64,000 nt of DNA. Source: SZUA-35 sp965530755. Lineage in GTDB: Bacteria; Actinomycetota; Acidimicrobiia; Acidimicrobiales; SZUA-35. The translations under genes were made by a program, and so were the position numbers. Shown here one piece after another: positions 16,255-24,248 of this stretch (position 1 is the first letter of the stretch; each line of letters starts with the position of its first letter). Location of the stretch: positions 77,284 through 141,283 of the forward strand of contig CBESNA010000004.1 of NCBI GenBank assembly GCA_965530755.1, given 5' to 3'. The notes under the pieces were generated by a model that was given only the letters and a program-made list of their open reading frames with translations, made no database searches and was not told where the DNA came from.

Positions 16255-17114
16255 GCCATCTCGACCGAGCTGCCAGGACAGAACCGACCGAGCCCTTGAT
16301 CCGGGTGCGAGGCGTCTCCCATGCCTACGAACACGACCTCGTTCTCGAGGACGTGTCGCTCGATGTGGCGGGCGGCGACTTCCTCGGGATCGTCGGTCCC
16401 TCGGGCTCTGGCAAGACGACGTTGCTGAGGGCGCTTTCCGGGAGCGTCGCTTCCACTGCCGGTACGGTCGAACGCACGAGAGGACTTCGGTTCGGTTTCG
16501 TTCCTCAACTCGAGCAGGTCAACTGGGACTTTCCGGTGACGGTGGCCGAGTGCGTCCTCATGGCCCGCACCCGGCCGGTGAAACGTTTCTGGTCGTCTGC
16601 GAGCGAGCGGCGGGCCGAGCGTCGTCAACTCGATGCTGTGCTCGACCGCCTCGGCCTCGGCGGCCTGGCTGATCGTCACATTCGCGCTCTCAGTGGCGGA
16701 CAGCAGCAGCGCATGTTCCTGGCTCGTGCGCTCATGACCGAAGCCGATGTGTTGTTGCTCGACGAGCCGACGAGCGGGCTCGACGTCCAAACCCGGCACG
16801 AGGTGCTCCATCTGCTCGACGAACTCCGAAACGACGGGCTCGCAATCGTCGTGACCACCCACGACCTCAACGGAATCGCAGCGCACCTGCCTGCCGTACT
16901 CTGCCTCAACGTCCGCGTGATCGGCTCCGGCGCCCCCGTGGACGTGCTGACTCCGGAGATTCTCGAGGCCACCTTCGGCTCACCGATGGAAGTGCTCCTC
17001 CACGCCGGTATGCCCGTCGTGGTCGACGCGCGGCGACCGCTCGACTCCTTCGACAGCGCGAGCGGCCCGAACCCGATCGATCTCCGGTCCGTCACCTCGG
17101 ATGTGGTGGGCTGA
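16251..17114 (+). CDS. Metal ABC transporter ATP-binding protein
   Basis: 287 residues. Walker A GPSGSGKTT (about residue 56), Q-loop VPQLEQVNW, signature LSGGQQQRMFLARAL, Walker B DVLLLDEPTSGLD, switch His in TTHDLNG. The architecture is that of ZnuC/MntB-type ATPases. Coupled by overlap to the binding protein upstream and to the permease downstream (TGATG). It energises import of Zn or Mn. Confidence 0.92.
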   Translation: MSHLDRAARTEPTEPLIRVRGVSHAYEHDLVLEDVSLDVAGGDFLGIVGPSGSGKTTLLRALSGSVASTAGTVERTRGLRFGFVPQLEQVNWDFPVTVAECVLMARTRPVKRFWSSASERRAERRQLDAVLDRLGLGGLADRHIRALSGGQQQRMFLARALMTEADVLLLDEPTSGLDVQTRHEVLHLLDELRNDGLAIVVTTHDLNGIAAHLPAVLCLNVRVIGSGAPVDVLTPEILEATFGSPMEVLLHAGMPVVVDARRPLDSFDSASGPNPIDLRSVTSDVVG

Positions 17115-17977
17115 TGATCATCGCCTCGCTGCTCTCGGACGTCTTCCGTCCGTACGAGTTCGAGTTCTTCCGGAACGGTCTGCTCGTCGCCACGATCGCC
17201 GGCGCCCTCTGTGGTTTGATCGGCTGTTACGTCGTGTTGAGATCAATGAGCTACATCGGGCACGGGCTCGCTCACTCGATCTTCGGTGGATTTGCCGTTT
17301 CCTCACTCCTCGGTGTCAACGTGTTCCTCGGCGCCGGAGTGTGGGGTCTGGCCTCCGCACTGCTCATTGGCGGGATCACGCGTCGACGCCCTGTGGGATC
17401 AGACGCTGCAATCGGTGTGGTCACGACGGCGTCCTTCGCGCTCGGACTCGCGCTGATCCAGGTGTTCGGCAGTACAGGACAGAATGCCGACGCGGCGCTC
17501 TTCGGCAATGTTCTCGGCGTCTCGACCACCGATGTGTGGGTCATCCTTACCGTCACCACGCTCACCGTGGCCGTGATCGCCGCCGGCTACCGCAGACTGC
17601 TGTTCGTCACCTTCGACCCCGATGTCGCCGAGGTCAGCGGGGTGAATGTCGCCGTCACCGACGGGGTCCTCATGGGTCTGCTGGCGGCGGCCATTCTCGC
17701 CACGATGAACGTCATGGGTGTGACGCTGATTGCCGCGGCACTCGTGCTGCCCGCAGTGGTGGCGCGGCTGCTCACGTCGACCTTCTCCACCATGCTCTGG
17801 TCTGCGACGGTGATCGGTGCCGCAACCGGGTTCGTCGGCATGAATGCGAGCTATCACCTCGACGTCGCTTCGGGACCTGTGATCGTGCTGGCCGGTGCCG
17901 TCGTGTTCGTCTTCGCTTTCGTCTTCGCCGGTGCTGCGGGCCGACGACGAGTCGCGCATGTCGGCCACGTCGGCTGA
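17114..17977 (+). CDS. Metal ABC transporter permease (ABC-3 family)
   Basis: 287 residues with about seven to eight hydrophobic segments. VLRSMSYIGHGLAHSIFGG matches the ABC-3 permease segment that faces the metal path, and NVMGVTLIAAALVLPAVVA is the coupling region near the C-terminus. Third gene of the importer; its ATG shares a base with the ATPase stop. The membrane channel of a Zn/Mn importer. No further transporter gene follows. Confidence 0.91.
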   Translation: MIIASLLSDVFRPYEFEFFRNGLLVATIAGALCGLIGCYVVLRSMSYIGHGLAHSIFGGFAVSSLLGVNVFLGAGVWGLASALLIGGITRRRPVGSDAAIGVVTTASFALGLALIQVFGSTGQNADAALFGNVLGVSTTDVWVILTVTTLTVAVIAAGYRRLLFVTFDPDVAEVSGVNVAVTDGVLMGLLAAAILATMNVMGVTLIAAALVLPAVVARLLTSTFSTMLWSATVIGAATGFVGMNASYHLDVASGPVIVLAGAVVFVFAFVFAGAAGRRRVAHVGHVG

Positions 17978-18005
17978 CCCCAACCATTGGCTCAACCTGG
18001 TGACG

Positions 18006-18011
18006 TAGGCT
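18006..18011 (+). promoter_or_regulatory. -10 element for the Ddn-like gene
   Basis: TAGGCT, 6 nt before the ATG at 18018. Confidence 0.45.
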
Positions 18012-18017
18012 CACGTC

Positions 18018-18458
18018 ATGGCGATCCAAGGCGAGTACGAACCGGGCACCTGGGACTGGGTCACCGAACAAGTCGAGGCCTTCGAACGTTCGGGCGGCAC
18101 CGAAGCGAACACGCTGCGGGACACCGGTATCCCGATCATCGTGATGACCTGCAAGGGCCACAAGAGCGGAAAGGTCCGCAAGGTCCCACTCATGCGGGTC
18201 GAACATGACGGCGACTACGCCATCATCGCCTCCAAAGGCGGCGCCCCCAGTCATCCGGGGTGGTACCACAACCTCGCTGCGGACCCGAACGTCACGGTAC
18301 AGGACGGCCCCGAGCCGTTCGCAGCGACGGTTCGCCTCGTCACAGGGGACGAACGGGCTACGTGGTGGGAGCGGGCTGTTGCCGTCTTTGCGAGCTACGC
18401 CGACTATCAGGTGAAGACCGATCGGGAGATCCCGGTGTTCGTGAGCGAGCGCTCCTGA
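18018..18458 (+). CDS. Deazaflavin (F420)-dependent nitroreductase family protein (Ddn-like)
   Basis: 146 residues. The pattern TCKGHKSGKVRKVPLMRVEHDG, then ASKGGAPSHPGWYHNLAADP, is characteristic of the split beta-barrel Ddn/FDOR-B family, which binds the deazaflavin cofactor F420. Likely a small F420H2-dependent reductase of quinones or xenobiotics. A single-gene unit, convergent with selD, with only 22 nt between their stops. Confidence 0.88.
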   Translation: MAIQGEYEPGTWDWVTEQVEAFERSGGTEANTLRDTGIPIIVMTCKGHKSGKVRKVPLMRVEHDGDYAIIASKGGAPSHPGWYHNLAADPNVTVQDGPEPFAATVRLVTGDERATWWERAVAVFASYADYQVKTDREIPVFVSERS

Positions 18459-18480
18459 TCTCGTCGTACCGCTGCCTCGC

Positions 18481-19521
18481 TCAGTCCAGGATGATGGCGT
18501 GACCCGAAGCAGACTCTGTCCAGCCGATCGAGGCCGCACGATGGCCAGTCGAAGCGAGTTCGGCCAGGACACCCTCGGTCTCGCTGGGATCCACGCCGAA
18601 GACGAGCCCTCCAGACGTCTGGGCATCGGCGATCAGCACCTGGGTCAGTTCGTCATGGGTGGTCGGATCAGTGAACTCGGAGGCCCAGTCGAGATTGCGC
18701 CGACTTCCGCCGGGGATGATGCCTTCGGCTGCCAACTCGCGAGCGCCTTCGATGAACGGAACCGCCGCCACATCGACATGAGCCGTGAGCCTGCTCTGTT
18801 GGGCCATCCGACCGAGGTGGCCCGTGAGGCCGAAACCGGTGACATCGGTACACCCCGTTGCGCCAGCCGCCAGTGCGACACGGGCTGCAACATCGTTGAG
18901 CCTGATCATCGACGCGACCGCCGCAGCGGCGACGTCTGGCGCGACGAGATCGGCTTTGATCGCCGTGGTGATCACGCCGATTCCCAGCGGTTTGGTGAGG
19001 ATGAGGTCCTGCCCCGGCCGCAGCCCGGCGTTCGTCAGATAGCGATCGGTGGCCACCTCACCGGTGACCGCCATTCCGTATTTCGGCTCTGGGTCATCGA
19101 TCGTATGACCACCGGCGATCACGAATCCGGCCTCGTCTGCGATGTCCTGTCCACCGCTGAGCACCTCGCTGAGTAGCTCGGTCGACAGAGCCTCGACGTT
19201 CCAACCGACGAGATTCAGCGCGAACAACGGTCGCCCGCCCATGGCATACACATCAGAAACACTGTTGGCTGCTGCTACTCGGCCCCAGGTGCGCGGGTCG
19301 TCGACGACAGGGGTGATGAAGTCGACCGTGGAGACGAGACTCCGATGCTCGTCGAGACGCCAGATTGCGGCATCGTCGCCGGTGGCCGGACCCACGAGGA
19401 GGGCGGCATTCGATGGTGTTGGGAGGTGGCTCACGACGTGAGCCAACGCGCTGGGCGCGAGCTTGCAGCTTCAACCAGCGCCGTGACTGAACTGCGTGAG
19501 ACGCGTCGGTCGGTCATCCAT
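18481..19521 (-). CDS. selD: Selenide, water dikinase (selenophosphate synthetase), selenoprotein with Sec17
   Basis: Reading through TGA 19471-19473 gives 346 residues, full length. The N-terminus LTQFSHGAG-U-SCKLAPSAL aligns with E. coli SelD LTQYSHGAGCGCKISPKVL: the TGA replaces catalytic Cys17, and Lys20 is kept. Downstream motifs GDDAAIW, SVDFITPVVDDP, AGGHTIDDPEPKYG and TSGGLVFGV are the AIRS-fold ATP/Mg sites. It makes selenophosphate from selenide and ATP for Sec-tRNA synthesis. ATG 19519-19521 follows an AAGGGGG ribosome site. A SECIS-like hairpin follows the TGA. Ordinary calling starts at TTG 19446 and loses the catalytic N-terminus. Together with the peroxidase gene it shows a working Sec system. 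Confidence 0.95.
19427..19473 (-). promoter_or_regulatory. UGA codon and SECIS-like hairpin of selD
   Basis: On the minus strand, TGA (19471-19473) is followed after 25 nt by TGGCTCAC-GTC-GTGAGCCA (19445-19427), a perfect 8-bp stem with a G-first triloop. The loop begins 34 nt after the UGA, at the far end of the usual bacterial range. SelB binding expected. Confidence 0.7.
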
Positions 19522-19662
19522 CGCACACCCCCTTTCGCTGTGGTGAGGGTACTCGTCGCGAGGTCAGGCGAAGAGTTGACCAGCATCCCCCACTTCCGCC
19601 GCCGTTTCTGGTGCTCTAAGCGTTCCATTCACCCACCAACAAACAAGCGGGAGTTGTTGCAC

Positions 19663-19956
19663 ATGGCAACCAAGGCAGAAATGATCCAGGCCGTCGCGGA
19701 ACGCGCCGGAACCGACAAGAAGAGCGCCGAGGCCGTCCTCGGAGCCTTCTTCGATCACACTGCAGAAGAGGTCAAGTCCGGCGCGAAGGTCGCATGGCCA
19801 GGGTTCGGAACGTTCTCGATGGGCGAGCGCGCTCCCCGGACCGGGCGTAATCCGCAGACCGGCGAATCCATCAAGATCAAGAAGAGCCGCTCGGTCAAGC
19901 TGAGCACCTCGGCTCCGATGAAGGAGTGGCTCCTCGCGGCCAAGAAGAAGCGCTGA
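19663..19956 (+). CDS. hup: HU-family DNA-binding protein
   Basis: 97 residues. MATKAEMIQAVAERAGTDKK, then WPGFGTFSMGERAPRTGRNPQTGE with the DNA-inserting beta arm, and a Lys-rich C-terminal end (KEWLLAAKKKR). Nucleoid architectural protein, dimeric. GGGAG stands 8-9 nt before the ATG. Divergent from selD with a 141-nt gap, in which I could not identify a confident promoter, and followed by a strong terminator. No long Lys/Ala tail of the mycobacterial HupB type. Confidence 0.93.
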   Translation: MATKAEMIQAVAERAGTDKKSAEAVLGAFFDHTAEEVKSGAKVAWPGFGTFSMGERAPRTGRNPQTGESIKIKKSRSVKLSTSAPMKEWLLAAKKKR

Positions 19957-19975
19957 TTCCCCAGTGCACGCCATT

Positions 19976-20001
19976 GGCCCCGGCAGTAGCCGGGGCCTTT
20001 T
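19976..20001 (+). terminator. Rho-independent terminator after HU
   Basis: GGCCCCGGC-agta-GCCGGGGCC: perfect 9-bp GC stem with a 4-nt loop, then TTTT, 19 nt after the HU stop codon. Confidence 0.88.
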
Positions 20002-20048
20002 GCGTTTTGCTTGGGGGATCGGTCCGCGTACTCAGCGACCCAGTGACC

Positions 20049-20666
20049 TCAGTGACCTGGCAACGAGTTCAGCAGCTGGTCAGGATCGAACAGGACCGTG
20101 CCTGGCGCCGCCTTCAGTGGCGACTGCGCGTCGGCCTGGGCCGCGCTCTGGCCTCGGATCCACGGCGAGAGCGCCGGATAGGTCTCGGCCGTCTTCACCC
20201 ACACCGTGGCGTAGGACTGGTCGGCCATTGTGATCGTGATCTGGGTTCGGGTGGCCTTCTTGCCGTGAGCCACGGAAACACCGGCGATCGCGTCGGCGGT
20301 GAGAGTTCCCAGGTGCTTGCCGACCCCGCCGATCAGACTTTTCTTGAACACGGCGATACCCGCCGGCGTAGCGATCAGCCAACCGTCGCCCGGGATACCG
20401 CTGGCAATCGCGCGACTGGCCGCCTTCAACGCGGCATTGGCCGCGAACTTCGCCACGGCGACGGTCGAGGTGCCCTTCAACTTTCCTTCCGGGCGATGAA
20501 ACTTGGTCGCATAGAGCACCGGGCGGCCCTCCACGTGGCTGCTGAGCTTCTGCAAGTAGTCGATGCAGGTCTGGGGGACTGGTGAAGGCTCCATGGAAAT
20601 GGTGTCGGCACCGTACCCAGCCTGCTTGAGAGCGGAGACCTCAGCGGGGGATCGTGGCGTGAGCAC
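20049..20666 (-). CDS. Uncharacterised protein
   Basis: 205 residues from GTG 20666, which overlaps the methyltransferase gene by 26 nt and has GGAG upstream; ATG 20594 would give 181. I do not recognise a family. The middle alternates short hydrophobic strands (DGWLIATPAGIAVFKK, TQITITMADQSYATVWVK), reminiscent of a small beta-rich domain, and a helical Ala-rich stretch precedes it. No signal peptide or long hydrophobic segment. Same strand as the methyltransferase upstream, so perhaps co-transcribed. It has normal neighbour-like codon use, and its frame is open and convergent with HU. Confidence 0.65.
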   Translation of the reverse strand: MLTPRSPAEVSALKQAGYGADTISMEPSPVPQTCIDYLQKLSSHVEGRPVLYATKFHRPEGKLKGTSTVAVAKFAANAALKAASRAIASGIPGDGWLIATPAGIAVFKKSLIGGVGKHLGTLTADAIAGVSVAHGKKATRTQITITMADQSYATVWVKTAETYPALSPWIRGQSAAQADAQSPLKAAPGTVLFDPDQLLNSLPGH

Positions 20667-21435
20667 TGCGGGCGACTGCTCCGAGCGTCAAGGGGCCCGA
20701 TGGCGAGCCCAGGCGTTCGAACATGGCTGCCCGCACTGCTGCACGGTCATCGAGCGAGAGCGAGACACAGTACGACCCGGCTGGTCCGATGCCGGCCAGG
20801 AAACCCTCCCAGAGTTCGTCGAAGCTCGCGTATCGGGATGAGCATGTCAGGGTGCGCTCGGTCACCGATTCGAAACCGGCATCGTTCAACAGCTCAGCGA
20901 TCTCTCCTTCGCGGCTGAAGCGCAACGTCCTCGCTTCGTCCGGGGCGGTCGGATCGACGTCGAGGGCGGCATCCCAGAAGGTCCGAAGCATCTCCATGCC
21001 CTCGTCGAAGTCCCAGACGCACGCGCCGACGGAGCCACCAGGACGCACCACTCTCCCGAGTTCGGCAACGACTGCGTCAGGATCGCTCACGAAGTGGAAC
21101 ACGAGCTGCGAGAGCGCGATGTCGAAGCTGTCCGTCTCGAACGGAAGTTCTTCGGCCCGCCCTGTCCGCACATCGACACCGGGGTGCCGCTCTCGACACG
21201 CGGCGGCGAATGGAGGAGAAGGATCGACCGCGAAGACTGCGTCGCTTCCGAGCCTCGACACCAGCTCGCCGGTCAACGCGCCAGGGCCACAGCCGACATC
21301 GAGCACCCGTTGTGCTCCGACGACGTCGCTGGCGTCGACGAACACCCGGGCCAACGGTCGGGAATAGCGACCCATGAATCCGTCATAGGCCTCACCACTG
21401 AGGAGGAACGTGCGGGCACCCTCGGTCGGCTCCAT
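20641..21435 (-). CDS. Class I SAM-dependent methyltransferase
   Basis: 264 residues. RVLDVGCGPGALTGEL is the SAM-binding motif I (about residue 44); AVDPSPPF and ELPFETDSFDIALSQLVFHFV follow as the acidic and post-I motifs. Closest in style to UbiE/Coq5-type small-molecule methyltransferases; the acceptor is unknown. ATG at 21433-21435; earlier in-frame codons lack support. The stop overlaps the start region of the uncharacterised gene downstream. Confidence 0.82.
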   Translation of the reverse strand: MEPTEGARTFLLSGEAYDGFMGRYSRPLARVFVDASDVVGAQRVLDVGCGPGALTGELVSRLGSDAVFAVDPSPPFAAACRERHPGVDVRTGRAEELPFETDSFDIALSQLVFHFVSDPDAVVAELGRVVRPGGSVGACVWDFDEGMEMLRTFWDAALDVDPTAPDEARTLRFSREGEIAELLNDAGFESVTERTLTCSSRYASFDELWEGFLAGIGPAGSYCVSLSLDDRAAVRAAMFERLGSPSGPLTLGAVARSAHATIPR

Positions 21436-21526
21436 CACAAGCCTTTCTGGTCGTTCGGCCACTCGAGATGAAGCGGCGAGGGCCGACACTACGCCTGCCG
21501 ACCGACCTGCGCCGGTCGGCGAGTGT

Positions 21527-21964
21527 TCAGTCGGTCCACCGAACCGAGTCCCATGGCGATCCAGTGTCTGTGGTGGCCGGCGTCGGCCCCTGAGCTGCGG
21601 CTGAGGGACCTGGCTGGTGCCTCGCTTCCGGCACGGCTTCGAGGTCGGCGCACTCGAGACAGTGAATGGCCCACGCAAGGGCCTCGATCCGAGCATCGCT
21701 GATCGTCGAGGCGCACGCATCGCAGGTGCCATACGAACCCTCGTCCAGCTTCGCCTGCGCTCTCACGACCATCCGTCGTTGTTTCGTCAGCCTCTCGAGG
21801 ATGGCGATCTCGTTGAGCCGCTCGACGGCGACACTCGTGCCGTCGCCGATCCGCTTTCCGAACGAGATCGAGGCCGAACCGTTGGCCCTCGCCTCGGCCT
21901 CGATTCGAGCGATGTGAGCGTCGAGATCACGTCTGGCGACGGCCAGGCGGGCACCGATGGTCAT
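21527..21964 (-). CDS. DksA/TraR-type zinc finger protein
   Basis: 145 residues. An N-terminal helical pair (LDAHIARIEAEARANGS) leads to a C4-type finger, GTCDACASTISDARIEALAWAIHCLEC, given here by its Cys pairs: CDAC (about residues 81-84) and CLEC (about 102-105). The finger matches the DksA/TraR/CarD-like group that modulates RNA polymerase through its secondary channel or DNA. It starts 9 nt after the icd stop on the same strand, so is co-transcribed with icd. The tail is low complexity and Pro/Thr rich. Confidence 0.78.
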   Translation of the reverse strand: MTIGARLAVARRDLDAHIARIEAEARANGSASISFGKRIGDGTSVAVERLNEIAILERLTKQRRMVVRAQAKLDEGSYGTCDACASTISDARIEALAWAIHCLECADLEAVPEARHQPGPSAAAQGPTPATTDTGSPWDSVRWTD

Positions 21965-21973
21965 GGTCGTGGC

Positions 21974-24190
21974 TCAGACAGCGTCGATGATCGCATTGAG
22001 CGTGCTGCTCGGCCGCATCGCCGCCGCGGCCAAGGCCTCGTCTGGTGCGTAGTAGCCGCCAATGTCCATGGGAACACCCTGAGCCCCGTTGAGCTCAGCG
22101 ATGATCGTTTCCTCATTGGCCGTCAGTGCCTCGTGGACTGCCCGCATTCGCTCCGCCAATGCCGGGTCCGCCGTCTGTGACGCCAGTGCCTCGGCCCAGT
22201 ACATGGCGAGATAGAAGTGACTGCCACGGTTGTCGAGTTGGTTCACCTTTCGTGACGGGGATCGTCCCTCGTCGAGGAATTTCGATGTCGCCTTGTCGAG
22301 AGCATCACCGAGGATCCGGGCTGATGCGTTACCGGTCACCTCGCCGTAGTGGTCGAGCGAGACGGCCAGCGCGAGGAACTCTCCGAGCGAATCCCATCGG
22401 AGATGGTTCTCCTTTTCGAATTGCTGCACGTGCTTCGGCGCCGAACCCCCAGCCCCGGTCTCGAACAACCCGCCGCCGTTCATCAGGGGGACGATCGACA
22501 GCATCTTGGCGCTGGTGCCCAACTCGAGGATCGGGAAGAGATCGGTCAGGTAATCGCGCAGCACGTTGCCGGTGACCGAGATCGTGTTCTCGCCTGCCTT
22601 GGTCCGTTCGAGGGTGTAGGTCGTGGCCTCGGCCACGGGCATGATCTCGATCGTCAGCCCGTCGGTGTCGTGGTCGGCGAGATAGGTGGTGACCTTGGTG
22701 ATGAGCTGGGCGTCGTGGGCCCGGTTCGCGTCCAACCAGAAGATCGCAGGCCAACCCGTGGCCCTGGCCCGGTTCACGGCCAGCTTCACCCAGTCCTGGA
22801 CAGGTGCGTCCTTGACCTGGCAACCGCGCCAGATGTCGCCGGCCTCCACGGTGCTTTCCATGAGGGTGGTTCCGGCGCTGTCGAGCACGCGCACCGTGCC
22901 GTCTGCAGGGATCTCGAACGTCTTGTCGTGCGAGCCGTACTCTTCGGCCTTCTGCGCCATGAGCCCGACGTTCGGCACAGTGCCCATTGTCGTTGGATCG
23001 AACGCCCCGTTCTTGCGACAGAAGTCGATCGTGGCCCGATAGAGGCCGGCGTAGCTGCTGTCGGGGATCACCGCCAGGGTGTCCTGTGGTTCACCAGCGG
23101 CATTCCACATCTGACCAGAGGTTCGAATCATCGCCGGCATAGAGGCGTCGATGATGACGTCGCTCGGGACGTGGAGATTGGTGATGCCGTTGTCGGAGTC
23201 GACCATGGCGAGGTCCGGACCGTCTTCGTAGGCCTTGGTGATCGCAGCGGAGATGGCGTCGCCGCCGTCGATCGAACCGATGGCGCCCAGCAGGCCACCG
23301 AGTCCGTTGTTGACGTTGGCACCCGAGGCATCGATGACGTCGCCGTACTTCTCGAAGACGTCAGCGAAGAAGACCTTCACGGCGTGACCGAAGATGATCG
23401 GGTCTGACACCTTCATCATTGTCGCCTTCAGGTGCAGGGAGAACAGCACGCCTCGAGCCTTGGCCACCTGCACCTGCTCGGCGAGGAAGGCAACGAGCGC
23501 ACGCTTGCTCATGAACGTGGCGTCGACGACCTCTCCGGCGAGTACGGGAATCGATTCGGCGAGCACGGTGACATTGCCGTCGGTATCGGTGTGTTCCACT
23601 CGAAGCGTGTCGGCCGCACTCATCGTGACCGCTTGCTCGTTGTGGAAGAAGTCGCCTTTGCTCATGGTTGCGACGGTCGTCTTCGAGTCCGGCGACCAGG
23701 CGCCCATCGAGTGGGGGTTCTTGCGGGCGTATTCCTTGACTGCGTTGGGCGCACGACGGTCGGAATTGCCCTCACGCAGGACGGGGTTGACGGCGCTGCC
23801 CTTCACCCGGTCATAGCGGGCCTTGATGTCGCGCTCGGCGTCGGTCGACGGAGCATCCGGGTACTCCGGGAGGGCGTGCCCCTTCGCCTGGAGCTCGGCA
23901 ATGGCTTCACGCAGCTGCGGCATCGAGGCGCTGATATTCGGCAGTTTGACGATGTTGGCCTTCGGTGTTTTCGCCAGATCACCGAGCTCGGCCAGATCGT
24001 CGCTGACTCGCTCATCGTCGGAGAGGGTCTCGGGGAAGCTGGCCAGGGTCCGCGCCGCGAGCGAGATGTCCCGGGTCTCGACCGCCACTCCGGCTGCGCC
24101 GGCGTATGCCGCGATGATGGGCAGAAGCGAGTAGGTGGCGAGTGCCGGTGCTTCGTCGGTCTTGGTGTAGATGATCGCAGAGTCAGTCAC
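21974..24190 (-). CDS. icd: Monomeric NADP-dependent isocitrate dehydrogenase
   Basis: 738 residues, the size of the monomeric class (about 740) rather than the 400-residue dimeric class. SASMPQLREAIAELQAKGHALPEYP, the SGANVNNGLGGLL segment and LDNRGSHFYLAMYWAEAL are typical of that class; quoted parts are substrate and cofactor regions. Converts isocitrate to 2-oxoglutarate in the TCA cycle. The start is GTG 24190 (written M on translation), 6 nt after TAAGGT, again leaderless. It is co-transcribed with the DksA-type gene and is divergent from the enolase-superfamily gene. Confidence 0.95.
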   Translation of the reverse strand: MTDSAIIYTKTDEAPALATYSLLPIIAAYAGAAGVAVETRDISLAARTLASFPETLSDDERVSDDLAELGDLAKTPKANIVKLPNISASMPQLREAIAELQAKGHALPEYPDAPSTDAERDIKARYDRVKGSAVNPVLREGNSDRRAPNAVKEYARKNPHSMGAWSPDSKTTVATMSKGDFFHNEQAVTMSAADTLRVEHTDTDGNVTVLAESIPVLAGEVVDATFMSKRALVAFLAEQVQVAKARGVLFSLHLKATMMKVSDPIIFGHAVKVFFADVFEKYGDVIDASGANVNNGLGGLLGAIGSIDGGDAISAAITKAYEDGPDLAMVDSDNGITNLHVPSDVIIDASMPAMIRTSGQMWNAAGEPQDTLAVIPDSSYAGLYRATIDFCRKNGAFDPTTMGTVPNVGLMAQKAEEYGSHDKTFEIPADGTVRVLDSAGTTLMESTVEAGDIWRGCQVKDAPVQDWVKLAVNRARATGWPAIFWLDANRAHDAQLITKVTTYLADHDTDGLTIEIMPVAEATTYTLERTKAGENTISVTGNVLRDYLTDLFPILELGTSAKMLSIVPLMNGGGLFETGAGGSAPKHVQQFEKENHLRWDSLGEFLALAVSLDHYGEVTGNASARILGDALDKATSKFLDEGRSPSRKVNQLDNRGSHFYLAMYWAEALASQTADPALAERMRAVHEALTANEETIIAELNGAQGVPMDIGGYYAPDEALAAAAMRPSSTLNAIIDAV

Positions 24191-24196
24191 AGCCGG

Positions 24197-24202
24197 ACCT
24201 TA
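24197..24202 (-). promoter_or_regulatory. -10 element for icd
   Basis: TAAGGT on the minus strand, 6 nt before the GTG start. Confidence 0.5.
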
Positions 24203-24236
24203 CCAACGCAGCCGCTCCCGACGGTTCTCCGAGTGG

Positions 24237-24242
24237 TACGTT
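24237..24242 (+). promoter_or_regulatory. -10 element for the enolase-superfamily gene
   Basis: TACGTT, 6 nt before GTG 24249; this spacing decides that start over the upstream ATG, which would overlap icd. Confidence 0.48.
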
Positions 24243-24248
24243 TCGCCC

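Noticed and set aside
19522..19662. tRNA-Sec or selA/selB fragment between selD and HU
   Set aside because: No cloverleaf or coding sequence can be drawn in this 141-nt gap. The Sec machinery must be elsewhere.
22349..23407. Plus-strand ORF of 352 codons opposite icd
   Set aside because: Antisense shadow of the well conserved isocitrate dehydrogenase.
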